64,000 nt of DNA from Effrenium voratum. Lineage: Eukaryota > Sar > Dinophyceae > Suessiales > Symbiodiniaceae. Shown piece after piece: positions 32,051 to 42,087 of the stretch. Both the position numbers and the translations under genes were made by a program. The stretch lies in assembly GCA_963377175.1 (NCBI GenBank), contig CAUJNA010000532.1, positions 141,915-205,914 of the forward strand. Direction: 5' to 3'. The notes under the pieces are model-generated. The model worked only from the letters and a program-made list of their open reading frames with translations. It did not search any database and had not been told where the DNA came from. Each line of letters begins with the position of its first letter. Position 1 is the first letter of the stretch.

Positions 32051-32096
32051 TAAGTCGGCATGGGCGAAAGGATGCGCTGCGAAGTCAAAGTAGAAC
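32051..32096 (-). CDS. GlmU-like gene, exon 2
   Basis: Acceptor CATCTGAG| and a donor within TTAGTGAGTCTC (three donor choices within 5 bases). Reads FYFDFAAHPFAHADL, matching the FDLSxxxHAxLF motif of bacterial homologues. Its acceptor is the terminus of a CTCAGATGCCC-type TIR repeat. Confidence 0.6.
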
Positions 32097-32290
32097 CTCA
32101 GATGCCCAGTGACCATGGGAAAAAGGAGAGGAATCGTCATCTTTTTTTTGGTTGGTTGACTTCAAAGGGGAACCCTTATCCCAAAAAAAGCAGAGACAAA
32201 AGGGTTGTTTGGTGATAAATGACTTGACTTCAAAAGGGGAATTCCCTTATCTCAAAAAAGGAGAAAAGGGTACCACTGGGCAACAGGGGA
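32094..32290. mobile_element. TIR repeat forming most of GlmU-like intron 1
   Basis: On the plus strand it starts CTCAGATGCCCAGTGACCAT, has two AAAGGGGAA..CCTTATC blocks, and ends ACCACTGGGCAACAGGGG. In gene sense its edge GGGCATCTGAG| is the 3' splice site of intron 1. Same family as 6.19, 14.61 and 17.00 kb. Confidence 0.6.
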
Positions 32291-32372
32291 AAGCGGCGAT
32301 CAACAGTCGCCACACAAAAGTGTTTTCCATCACAAAGGACCTGAAAACACGAAGCAACCCACGCTGGGGAAC

Positions 32373-32521
32373 TGCGGCTGCAGTCTCAGGGGTGTTGGCG
32401 CCAGCTGTGAGAGCTTCACTTCCGGCAGCTTCTTCTTGCGGCGAAGGTGGCGCGCGAGCAGCCAAGCGAGCGCCAGGATGATCGCCAAGGTGGCCAGCGC
32501 AGGGGGCAAGGTGCTTGCCAT
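32373..32521 (-). CDS. GlmU-like gene, exon 1: membrane-anchored start
   Basis: ATG at 32521: MASTLPPALATLAIILALAW then LLARHLRRKKKLPEVKLSQL. One hydrophobic segment (about residues 6-24) followed by RRKKK predicts a type III/signal-anchor with the C-terminus cytosolic. A donor CCGCA|GTTCCC joins exon 2 in phase (CA|G = Gln). The join is supported by phase and spacing only, so the anchor could belong to a separate gene. Confidence 0.5.
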
Positions 32522-32531
32522 GGGCTTTTTG

Positions 32532-33347
32532 TCAAATAAGATAAGCAGATATTGGTGGGAGTGGCAGCTTGGAGAAAACGAGCCGACCCTCACAGAGCAG
32601 TGTACCCAGAGCATATGGCTGACGTAGTGCCAGCCAAACCCTTCGCAGTAGCCTGGTACCCTCCGGTCCGCTAGAATGAAACCCAACAGGTCCCTCGTCA
32701 GGTTCCCACGGCAACGGACGGGTCGGAAGTGAATCCCGAGCGGTAAGCCAAGGCCTTTGGGCGGTCACAGATATTTGCATCAGAGGTGCAAAAAGCCAAG
32801 CCGGCCCCTGGAAAGAAACGGGAACCACAAGAAATCCAGGGAGTTGCACCAGACAGGTGCCGTCAGCTTGTGTGGTTGCTTGACAGTCGACGCAGGGATA
32901 GTATGATAGCAGCCTCGACGTTTCGGCGATTGCAAGTCGAGGAACTTTGCTTGGGAAGATCCTGAAATGCCACAACGAAACATGGTTTGAAGAGGGAAGA
33001 TCCTGAAAATGGCTATGCTCCCCTATAAATCCAGGTTTGGCCAAGATTTTGGCAGGATATTGATGATTCATTAACCTGAAATCAGGCACCACAAGAAAGG
33101 AACCAACTCTGATCATGGGCGCGGTTGCAACTTGGGTGAGGAGTCGCAACCGCACCCCATGTGAACCACGGGCGGGGAAGCAACGAATGATAGAAAGCCA
33201 CTGGACGGCCTGATGGTGCAAGGTGCCCTGCGAGAGAAAACAAGAAGCAAGCAGCAGCTGAGAACCCGGAAGGCGGATCTGCGAGAGGTGTAGAACAAGT
33301 TCTCGTACAAAACCCATTCTGCTTAGGGATCCTTGTCTTCTTGGCAT
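32532..33347 (-). CDS. 271-codon open frame ending 10 bases before the GlmU-like start, function unknown
   Basis: Opens at ATG 33347 and closes with TGA at 32534-32532. Composition is Leu/Pro/Ser/Arg-rich with two similar FLVVP segments; no domain or signal is clear. It is unusually long for this window, where real exons are short. It may be an intronless gene, a 5' leader of the GlmU-like transcript, or chance. Confidence 0.3.
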   Translation of the reverse strand: MPRRQGSLSRMGFVRELVLHLSQIRLPGSQLLLASCFLSQGTLHHQAVQWLSIIRCFPARGSHGVRLRLLTQVATAPMIRVGSFLVVPDFRLMNHQYPAKILAKPGFIGEHSHFQDLPSSNHVSLWHFRIFPSKVPRLAIAETSRLLSYYPCVDCQATTQADGTCLVQLPGFLVVPVSFQGPAWLFAPLMQISVTAQRPWLTARDSLPTRPLPWEPDEGPVGFHSSGPEGTRLLRRVWLALRQPYALGTLLCEGRLVFSKLPLPPISAYLI

Positions 33348-33496
33348 TCACTCGGGAAAATAGTTGCGGTTTCTGCAGATGAATGGAGGATCAACCCCGG
33401 TCAACCGCGATGATTCGAATCCCGGCGCAATGTGATCGGCTGTGGGGCTCTCGCAGTTCCCACAAAGTGAATGGCTTCAAGGATATGTTGCCTCTC

Positions 33497-33594
33497 CTCA
33501 ACTCCTGAGCGCATGGCCCGAAACAAGTCCAAACTTGTATGCCACTAAAATGATCTTCCCCAACAAGACATAAAGTCTTGAACTCGGGCAGTGA
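33497..33594. mobile_element. TIR repeat, CTCACTYCCTGAGT family
   Basis: CTCAACTCCTGAGCGCATGG at the left and AACTCGGGCAGTGAG at the right. Centre TTGTATGCCACTAAAATGAT. Confidence 0.6.
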
Positions 33595-34040
33595 GTCAGA
33601 TTCACCTACGAGAGGCCCGAAAAGGACTTAGCGAAAAGCGCCGAAACTGCGCAGATCCTTGGCACGGCGGTTTGGCGGATTGAAAAATAGTGTTGCCCCC
33701 ATCTTGTCAAATCGAACCCTGCAAGTTAACTTCCATCGGTTGAAAGCTCTGCAAATCAGCAAATGAGTCATAATCAAAAGCTGGCATTGATGTAAAGAAT
33801 TAAAGACGGCGAAGGCACCCATTTACGGTTGGGAATATCCCTTGCTAATCTTCATCTGCCCAGGTTTTGATTGTGGCTCAAATGACCCCAAACCAGCACT
33901 TGGAGGAAAAGAACAGCTTTCAGTTTCCGGGCGTTCCCTCGTTTCGCAGGAAAACGAGCCCTCTGTTGCACATTCACAGGTCCCCCAACGACATTTCTTC
34001 CAACAATCATGGTTTTCAAATCCTGACATTGATAAACCCT

Positions 34041-34105
34041 TAGGGGGGTGGGTGTTCCCGCCAAAAGTGGTCTTAACCCCCACGAAAAAGGGGACGCCCC
34101 CCTAT
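34041..34105. mobile_element. Diverged short TIR repeat
   Basis: TAGGGGGGTGGGTGTTCCCG at the left and GGGGACGCCCCCCTATTTGT at the right are inverted. The centre differs from the 14.17, 27.57 and 62.56-kb copies. Confidence 0.4.
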
Positions 34106-34394
34106 TTGTCAACCAGAGATCTATTCAAATCCATGTCTTCAATTTGCTTAAGCCCCAATGGAAAAACATGTTTCCAATAGTGATAGATTCCCACTAAAAC
34201 CAACAGGGGAAAACCCCAACAAAATATTCTCAAGCAAATGGACGTTGGCATTCGTCGAACCCCCCCCCCAAGGGCCGCGCTCAGGGCATCTTTGGAGCTG
34301 CCTGGCACAACAGCCAAGGACCCGAGTGGCTGGATCTCAAGACTCCAAGACTCAGGAACATGGCTGTGCCTTGTTTTCTTGTGTTGCATAAATC

Positions 34395-34501
34395 CTCACC
34401 TCCTGAGTGGATGGGCCAAAGACACGTCAAAACGTGTCATTTACGACTAAAATGGTCTTTCCAAAAAAAAAAAAAACAAGTCCAGGAACTCGGTCAGTGA
34501 G
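34395..34501. mobile_element. TIR repeat, CTCACTYCCTGAGT family
   Basis: CTCACCTCCTGAGTGGATGG at the left and AACTCGGTCAGTGAG at the right. Centre ACGACTAAAATGGTC, with an A14 run. Confidence 0.65.
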
Positions 34502-34639
34502 AAAACCCAAGCCCAATGGGTTCTATTTAACAACCTATGTTCGGGAGGAAAGCAAAACCACCCTCATTGCTCTGCCCCTCGCAACCAAGGGGAATCATAA
34601 GGACACCTTGTTTGCAGCTCTGAGCAACTCTGCCCCCTT

Positions 34640-37136
34640 GTGTTGTTTTTATTGCATGTGATGGTTGTGTTCCTTTTGGTTTGCATTTACAAGCCACACA
34701 AAAAGGGTACCCTCAAGAAAACACACACCCTTGTACGGCAAAAAGTGTTGGACATTTAAGGGCGTGTTTTGCACCCCGTGCACATGCAAGTGCTGATGAC
34801 TTCCACAGGAACTCAAGCAAACCAAACCCATGGATCAGCTGCACCACACTTCACCCCACGTGCCAAGCGTCAGGTTCGGGCGCGGGGACCAATATATCGT
34901 GACATCTTCAAAATGAATCATGGAAATGGTGGTCGAAAGGCAAAGAAATTGAGACCTCCAACACTTGTTGTGGTTGAAAGCGAAACAACCTCCCCCCTTC
35001 CCCTCCGCTCCCTCACAAAAACAAACACACAAAGCACTTTGAGAACCCCTGCAAATGTTCACTTTAACGGACCAGGTCTGGATTCCTCGAGATTGGAGTC
35101 AGCGAGCTTCCCTGTCTGAATGTGCGAGCTCGCTTCAGATTAATCCCTGTCCCCTAATACTAACCCCCTGCAACACTCCCCCAGAAAACATATTTTTAGG
35201 ACGTCCCGATTCTTAGGGGAACTGCTTGTTAGAGGAAGGAATTGGTACTGTCGATACTTCCCACCCAAAAAACTTAACGGGAAAACTGTTACATTAAATG
35301 ATTTGCTACCCGCTGAAGGACACAGCGCTAAGCTGACAAGCCACGGAAGCCACCGAAGGGCCGAGTAAACCTCTCACTGCGCTCAAGAGCCACCCCACTG
35401 AGCAAGCACTGCCATGTGGTTGCATATCCCAATGGATGTCTTCAAGTATACCTGCGGGGTCTTGTGTGTTTTGCTCGTTGCCGTCCCATGATTCTAAGAA
35501 GCTACTTGAATCTACTAACATACCCCACAAATGGACATGCCCCAGAACCGAAGGTTAAAAAAGCGGAATTGAGGGTGTACAGGGGCTATCCTGGGTACAT
35601 ACACGAAGACATGTTTTTTGCGGGGGTATGTCCATTTGAACTCTGCAAACAGGGCGCCTTGACGTGGCAGGTTCTCCTGGTCTCTGAGATTGCGTACCGA
35701 GCTCTCTTCGACAATCAGGCACATGTACCGAGTTCCCTAGATCGAACCTGCATCCATCGCCCCACGAAACAAATACTCACTTAAAATGGTCAGATTTTTT
35801 TTGGGGGGGACCCCCCAAAATAGCTGGTTTCCTTGTTGGATTCCCTTTAAAACCACCCAAAGAGGTACCAACTCCAAAAAAAAAACAAGCCACGCCCAAA
35901 ATGGCCCAAGAGGTGCTGACACCTTCCGAGGCGGAAATGCAGGCAATCCTTGAGCTTCACTCTATAACTTGTGGTTTGGTGGTGAAGGGGTGGTAAACCC
36001 CATTGACCCTCTACAAGAACCAGGAGGTCAAATCCCAGCACCAACCCAAACTGACCTGAACCCGAGCTCCACGCAAACAAATCCTCCAGATCGGCCCAAC
36101 TGATGGATCCCCTGGTTCCCTGCAAAGCGGATCGATCCAAAACGTGGCCGGCAGGGCAGCCAAGCTGCTGACGAACCAGCTGCACCTCTCGTCGGCGACT
36201 TCCGGTGGGCTCTTCACCCAAGCAAACTCGCTTAAAATAGGCGAGTCGCATGGTACACCCGGCAAAAGGTAGCAAATCCTGGCTGACTGAATGGTCTTAC
36301 CGTACTTACCAAACAAAGGCCAAGAACTCAGGGAGTGAGAATACGAAGGGCAACCATTTCACCATAACCTTGCTGACTTCACCTGTTAACGCTACAGGAT
36401 TGCTCACAGTTTTCGGGGGTCCAATAATTGAAGAAAACTTGGCTGCCAAATGCGTGATGTTGGTCCATTCTCAGGCTTTCTGAGCTTGCATTGGGACCTT
36501 TTCCCAGCGCAGATGTGCGTCAGCATCCCAGACCCATGGGAAAACAGGCAGTTGATACCGATCCAAGAAAAGAAGGGGCACCCATTTTCCGGTGCTTGAC
36601 TTCACCGGAGACCCCCTCCAAACAAAAGTCGAAGAAGAAAAAAAAGAACCCCCCCACTGGCGGTCCACATAACTGAAACGGCAGGGATTGAAGTTCAAAA
36701 GTTCAAAAGGATGCTCCTACTCCAATGCCGCCTGTTTTCGGGGCAGCATGTGAACTACCTATCAAGGGATGTATTTGCCATGAAAAAACTGGTTTTCCGA
36801 AATGAACCATAAAGGAAGCGGGTGTTTGGAGTAGGCACACCCATTTCAAGATGAGCGGCGAATGCTTTTCTTGTTTCCCCAAGAGTACGGAGGAACAAAT
36901 TTGGGCTGGGGGCACACGGTCTAACCCTGGTCTTCCAAGGACCTGCAAAAACATGGGTCCTTTAAAACAGGGCTGTGGGAAATGGAATCCACTTCTGTGA
37001 TACACCAAAAAGGGCTTCCCAAGGACTAACTCCCCACATAAAGGGGGAGATTCCCTGGTACAGAAGTGGTTGGATAAGCCCCGAGCGATCAACCACAACC
37101 CTGGAGTCCTTTATGATTGCTCTTGGAAGAAAGAAA
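34640..37136. other. Repeat-rich stretch without a secure exon
   Basis: Contains GGGTGTGTCTTT-family copies at about 34645-34735 and 35790-35890, and a right half of the CTCACTYCCTGAGT family at 36323-36338. A 122-codon plus frame at 35416-35784 and a 142-codon minus frame at 35847-36275 are open but not convincing. Confidence 0.35.
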
Positions 37137-37265
37137 CTAGGTCCTCCAGTAGAGAGGTTAGAATAAGGGTACCCTTTTTCCCAGTTTTGTCTACTTGAGT
37201 AGGGGAACCCTCCCAACCAAAAAAAATGAAACGGGTGAGAAAGGGCACCAATCGCTGGGGGACCC
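37137..37265 (+). mobile_element. Dispersed repeat, CTAGGTCCTCCAGTAGAG family
   Basis: CTAGGTCCTCCAGTAGAGAG, then AAGGGTACCCTTTTTCC, CTACTTGAGTAGGGGAACCC, GAAAGGGCACCA and a terminal GACCCAG. Followed by a GC-rich codable stretch (37262-37440) open on both strands. Confidence 0.55.
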
Positions 37266-38639
37266 AGTGGAAAATCCGCCAAGTTGGGACTGCTCTTTCC
37301 GCTTTTCATCAGAGTCCCGGAAGCTCAAGCTGATGGCTTTCGGACTTTTCGGATCGATGGATCGACACGTGCCGCAACCTGTGGGAATGGGATCCCGGTG
37401 CGAAGAAGCCTTAGGCGGTTGTTTTAAGCCACTTCCATGACGCTTCAGCATCCTTAAATATGTACATATATATATATATATGTCAATGTATATATTCAGT
37501 AGTGACAGTTTCCCTGTAACCCCGCGGGACAAAGAGAAGTATGATTTTCAGCAGGGAGAGTGACGGAAGGAAGCCAAAAAGGGTCCGGGACTCGGATCTG
37601 AGTTGCAACTCTCCGGAAATCCCGCAGGCGCTTCATGAATCCTTCCGACCGACGATTCAAAACGTGCTGCTTGGGGATGGTTCTAGGCAGGTCACATGCA
37701 AAGACCAAACACTACGTCCTTGAACACATCTAGGTCCAAAGAGGCTAGAAGGGTACCGACTTTTTAGTCTTGAGAGGGCACTACTGGGGGAGATAGACAT
37801 TATAGCACCCTTCGGCTACATTGTGATTGGTTGGTTTCCACGTAATGCGATTTCCGTTTGGCTCCTCCTCAGCGCCGCACCTTTGTTCCAAAAGTTCGGA
37901 CCGCTTCACCGGCGGAGTCGCGTTAACGGATTGAAATCTGGCTCGTTGGCAATCACACAGGGCCGTGGCAGTTCGATGTGACTTTGCTTCTGAAAGCGTG
38001 TCACTGGAACTACTTCAATAGGATCCAGGTTTCAGCAAGAAGACTCTACTGGCCTCAAACCACTCATCCTTCAGGAATATCCGGCAGGAAAATAATTAGC
38101 ACACTCCAACTAGGTAACTAGTTCATCTTGGCCAAATCGGAAGCCTCGGCCCGCACTCAAAAGGTTTCCTGGACCATGGCATCACTATCTGCACTCCTCA
38201 CCGGCTCGCCGATCACAACCTCCTCGCGACAGGTTGGAGCCAGCCCCAAGAAAAAAGCAAACACATGTGCTGGGGGGTACATACACCTTTAGGCGAATGG
38301 GCAGATGCCTTAAAACGCCTTAAAACGCCTCCAGCAAAGGGTCAGCCAAAGGTCCGGGCGAAGTTCTTTTAGATTTGTTAGGATACCTGAAGCTGGATTC
38401 TTTAGACTGGTCTGACCCAAAAAACAATCACAGCTGCAACCCAACGAAAGGCCGGGCCCCCTTTTCAGCAGCTCGAACTGATTCTTGATGGGGCAGAAAC
38501 AACTCGCAACACCTGGAGCATACAGAAGCAGTCGGTTCGTCCAACAAAGAGTCCAAGAAGATGTGTGCAAGCCGAACGTGAATCGAAGAAACGTGGCAGG
38601 TCAAAATAGGCGGACCCAAACAATGGGGGCGTCCTTTTG

Positions 38640-38850
38640 GTGTCCCTTAGTACCAACTAAAAGGACACCCTAAAACAAACAAAGCACACACACACACATT
38701 TTGCGGAGGGGCAGGTTGCTAGTGCTTGAGAGCGTGGCCAGCTTCTTTGTTTCTTTAATTCTCAGGGTCTGTGTCAAAGGGATTGGACCCCCCAAAAAAG
38801 ATGGGGTTCCTTTCAGTTTTCGTTTAAACCGACCCCAGACAGGGTACCGG
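38640..38850. mobile_element. Two GGGTGTGTCTTT-family fragments
   Basis: 38625-38700 carries GGTGTCCCTTAGTACC, then a CA run; 38755-38850 carries GGACCCCCCAAAAAAGATGG, TTTTCGTTTAAACCGACCCC and CAGGGTACC. Confidence 0.4.
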
Positions 38851-38884
38851 AGAGGACGTGCAATCCGGGAGGATTCTGAATCTG

Positions 38885-39022
38885 CCACTTGGGGCCACTT
38901 GGAGCCACTCCAAGTGGCAGTGCCACTTGAAGTGGCCGTGCCACTTGGAGTGGCTCCAAGTGGCGCCAAGTGGCTCCAAGTGGCTCCAAGTGGCTCCAAG
39001 TGGCAGTCCCACTTAAAGTGTC
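38885..39022. repeat. GCCACTTGGAGTGGC / GGCTCCAAGTGG array
   Basis: Units of about 11 bases (CCAAGTGGCTC and its complement GAGCCACTTGG) switch orientation inside the array, giving self-complementary blocks. The related array at 52.31-52.63 kb is larger. Confidence 0.75.
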
Positions 39023-39308
39023 TGGAGATCTGGCTGGGTTCTCACTATGTCTGAGACTGGCTATGTGGCATCACAAAATGGCTTAATCGATGTGGCTTAT
39101 CTGCAGCATGTGCATGTTGGGCAGCCCTGCCCACGGCAAGGCTGTAGCAGCGGGCAGCCAGGCATTCATTGCTTCATGGCATCTGCTTGTTGCAACAAAC
39201 ACACCACGGGGTAGTCACGGCATGGAGCAACATGCAACCACTAGGTGGAAGGCTCTGCGTCTCTCTCCTACTGAATTTCATAAACCGTTTTTGTTTTGGC
39301 TGATGCGT

Positions 39309-40080
39309 GGCGTGCACGCGCAGTAGATAAGGAGGAAAAATGGTTAAACAGAGAAATAGACAGGAAAAGTTGAATTCTATTTTGCAGACTCCGATACAAT
39401 ATATACGCTATCACGTACACAAGCGGATGTCTTACCTCTCCTGCAGCGCTAGCTTTCTTCATTCTGCCTCCAGCTGGCCCAATTGTTTTGGGTGACGCAA
39501 AGTTTACCGAAATCCGAGATGTTTCGCACCGCAAGACACAAACCTACGGCTCAGTCTACCTTGGAAATGGGAAACCTGAAAAAACTGAGTTTTTGCGGAA
39601 TGTCCAAAAACTCGTTTTTTTTGTTTATTCGCGGCGTGCACGCACAGTAGGTCATGAGCAAACAGTCGAACAGACAAACGGGCAGGAAAAGTTGAATTCT
39701 ACTTGCAGACTCCGACACAATGTGTACTTTATCACGCACACAAGTGGATGTCTTACGTGTCCTGCAGCGCAAGCCTTCTTCATTGAGCCTCCGTCTGGCC
39801 CAATTGTTTTCGGTGACGCAGAGTTAGCCGAAATCCGAGATGTTTTGCGCTGCTAGATACAGACCTACAGCTTAGTCTACCATGGAAATGGGAAAACCGA
39901 AAAAAACCGAGTCTTTGCTGAATGTCAAAAAACTCGGTTTTTTTGTTTTATTCGCGGCGTGCACGCGCAGTAGGTAATGAGCAAACAGTCGAACAGAGAA
40001 ACAGGCTGGAAAAGTTGAATTGTATTTGCAGACGCCGATACAATATATATATATATATATCTCCCATCAGGCACTCCAGC
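39309..40080. repeat. Tandem repeat, period about 324 bases, about 2.4 copies
   Basis: GGCGTGCACGCRCAGTAG begins at 39309, 39633 and 39956. Each unit has a GAAAAGTTGAATTSTATTT block, a TCCTGCAGCG block, a conserved codable block and an AAAAACTCGKTTTTTT near-palindrome. The plus frame after CTGCAG| reads LPPAGPIVLGDAKFTEIRDV in unit 1 and EPPSGPIVFGDAELAEIRDV in unit 2. Confidence 0.7.
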
Positions 40081-40227
40081 TGACGTTTTACCTTGCCGTC
40101 TCACATCGCGGTGGCAATAGCATCCCGTCACGCACCGGCGCAAACAGCGCCAGCAGCTAACCCACCGCTGCCGCACCAGGCAGCGTACAGGGAAAGCCTC
40201 GCGGACAGAGCACTGATACTTCTTCCA

Positions 40228-40851
40228 TCAAAAAATGTGCACAGCACTGCCCCTTCCGCTCGAGCACGCCATGTACACGAGTATTAAAAAAACTGCAGAC
40301 ACTGGCAAACATGTGTGCATGCCGCAACATGACATGTGAAAAACGCTCACGCAGGCACAAACACCCTCACATGTGACTTCACTCGGACCGCAACTCTGTT
40401 TGACACTGCCAACACCAGGATCTTCGAAGTCATCAAATTCACCAGGGGGAGCGCCATTCTCCCCCAAATTCCAATGTACGCTCATAGTTCCCAGTGTGTT
40501 GTTAGGTGCAGATGCAACGGACGGTTTGTTACAACAAGGTGGTGCAGTGCCAAGTCCATCCCGGTAACCCGCGAACGGGTGCACGCCGGGAGGCCCGCAC
40601 ACCCTCTCGCAAGAAAACCCTTCCCGGTAGTCCGCGAACGGGTGTACGCTGGGAGGCCCGCACACCCTCTCGCAAGAAAACCCCTCCCGGTAGTCCGCGA
40701 ACGGGTGTACGCCGGGAGGCCCGCACACCCTCTCGCAAGAAAACCTCTCCTGAATGAAATCTTGCTCAGCAGGTAACAAAACGATTGGGTAGGCAAAGGG
40801 GTCACCAGTTGCCCAAAAAGCTTCCGCGGGAAGGCCCTTGCTATATCTCAT
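40228..40851 (-). CDS. Cys-rich protein with three 21-residue repeats
   Basis: The frame from ATG 40851 (or an exon entering through CTGCAG| at about 40863) runs about 207 codons to a stop at 40228. It begins MRYSKGLPAEAFWATGDPFA, then has three copies of FSCERVCGPP..VHPFADYREG, then an acidic GEFDDFEDPG segment and a Cys-rich hydrophobic C-terminus (VCACVSVFHMSCCGMHTC). The 63-base DNA repeat keeps frame. No family recognised. A donor inside the last third is possible. Confidence 0.5.
   Translation of the reverse strand: MRYSKGLPAEAFWATGDPFAYPIVLLPAEQDFIQERFSCERVCGPPGVHPFADYREGFSCERVCGPPSVHPFADYREGFSCERVCGPPGVHPFAGYRDGLGTAPPCCNKPSVASAPNNTLGTMSVHWNLGENGAPPGEFDDFEDPGVGSVKQSCGPSEVTCEGVCACVSVFHMSCCGMHTCLPVSAVFLILVYMACSSGRGSAVHIF
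40563..40751. repeat. 63-base tandem repeat, three copies
   Basis: GGTARYCCGCGAACGGGTGY begins at 40563, 40626 and 40689. The period is a multiple of three and all six frames stay open across it. Confidence 0.85.
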
Positions 40852-41163
40852 GACCTCCAAACGCTGCAGACTCCGACGCTTGAGACACTTCGCGCTTCTT
40901 TTATCGAGGCAGCGCTGACGTTTGCGCGGTTAAAAAAAACGACCATGACTTCACCTCACCCCTGACGGCAGGAAAGCGGTCTGTCAAGCCGTTGTCGTGG
41001 CAATAGAAAAACTTGGCCAGCCAGCGTCCTGGCAAAAGCCGCCTGCAGGATCTGAGCCCCCAGAATCTGATCCGGTGATGTTAGACGTCTTGTGGCAATA
41101 TCCAAAGAAGACAACAAACGATACCCATGGAAACAAACGTCAACCAGGAAGCAAGAGAGCCTA

Positions 41164-41600
41164 ACAGCTCGGCGAAAGCACCAAGCACGCTAGGTCTTCG
41201 CAACCTGTCTGACGAGCAGCTAACAATTACCCCAAACAACTTCCGGCTTGGGCAAAACTTCGACTTGAAACCTTGATCACTGTTTGCAACGCCACGCGCC
41301 TGCGACAGGGTCAGAAGACGTCTACCGCGCCAGGCTCAGGCCCCAAGATGCTACCAGCAAGATCTGGCCCCGTGATTTAGACATCTTGCAGCAGTAAGTC
41401 AAACTGTCAACTAACCCAAACTGCTAGGTCTTTGCAACCTGTCTGACGAGAAGCCAACAACTACCCCAAACAATTTCCTGCTTGGGCAAAACTGTAACTT
41501 GGAGCCTGGGCCACTGAGCGGCGACGGAAATGGGCGTGCCAACCTTGTCACTGGCAGCTCGGCGAAACGCCAAGCACACCAGCAACAGGATTAGAAGACA
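41164..41600. repeat. Duplicated intronic block, offset about 235-290 bases
   Basis: Three segments recur in the same order with indels: GCAACCTGTCTGACGAG (41200 and 41433), CTTGGGCAAAACT (41257 and 41488) and AGAAGACRTCTACCGCGCC (41313 and 41594). The last includes the putative exon-2 donor of the gene at 41.6-42.9 kb. Confidence 0.6.
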
Positions 41601-41601
41601 T

Positions 41602-41944
41602 CTACCGCGCCAAGGTCAGGACCCAAGCCCACATGATGGCCTCCAGAAGCTGGTAGTAGCAAACGAGGATGACCGCAGTGGTGCCATCGGCGTCCACATG
41701 GATCTCAAGAACGGGCCACCACGGCTCCTGGGAGTGAAGGCCCTGGAGGCCGTCTTGGATCTCGCCCAGCTCCTGCTCCAACTCCTCCCATCGCGCAAAC
41801 GCGTCCCGGGAGTAGTCTCCCCGGTTGGAGTACTTGCCGCTGATCGGGTCATACCTCACCACGGCCAACTCGGCAGAGCGGATGATGAGAGTGTTCTCCA
41901 CGGGCCCGTTCGCCACGGCTGCCTCCATCACGGTTTTGATTGAA
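41602..41944 (-). CDS. C2H2-finger protein gene, exon 2
   Basis: Acceptor TAACTGAG| at 41945. Its single leading T completes TGT with exon 1. Frame: SIKTVMEAAVANGPVENTLI then IRSAELAVVRYDPISGKYSN then RGDYSRDAFARWEELEQELG. It has a VVRYDP strand segment and an acidic helix. The frame stops at 41602; a donor GCGCG|GTAGATG a few bases earlier is likely. Function unknown. Confidence 0.6.
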
Positions 41945-42087
41945 CTCAGTTACAGGCTTGGAAAAGGCTGCAAGCCTGCAATTTGTTTGCATGACCGAAA
42001 CAGCGGGGCACTATCACAGCATTAGTTGATGATTAGCCCCAAGTGACAGAACAAGGTCATACAATTGGGACAAGCGCAAACTCACAC

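Noticed and set aside
40563..40751. CRISPR-like array
   Set aside because: Three direct 63-base repeats with no spacers, in a eukaryotic context.
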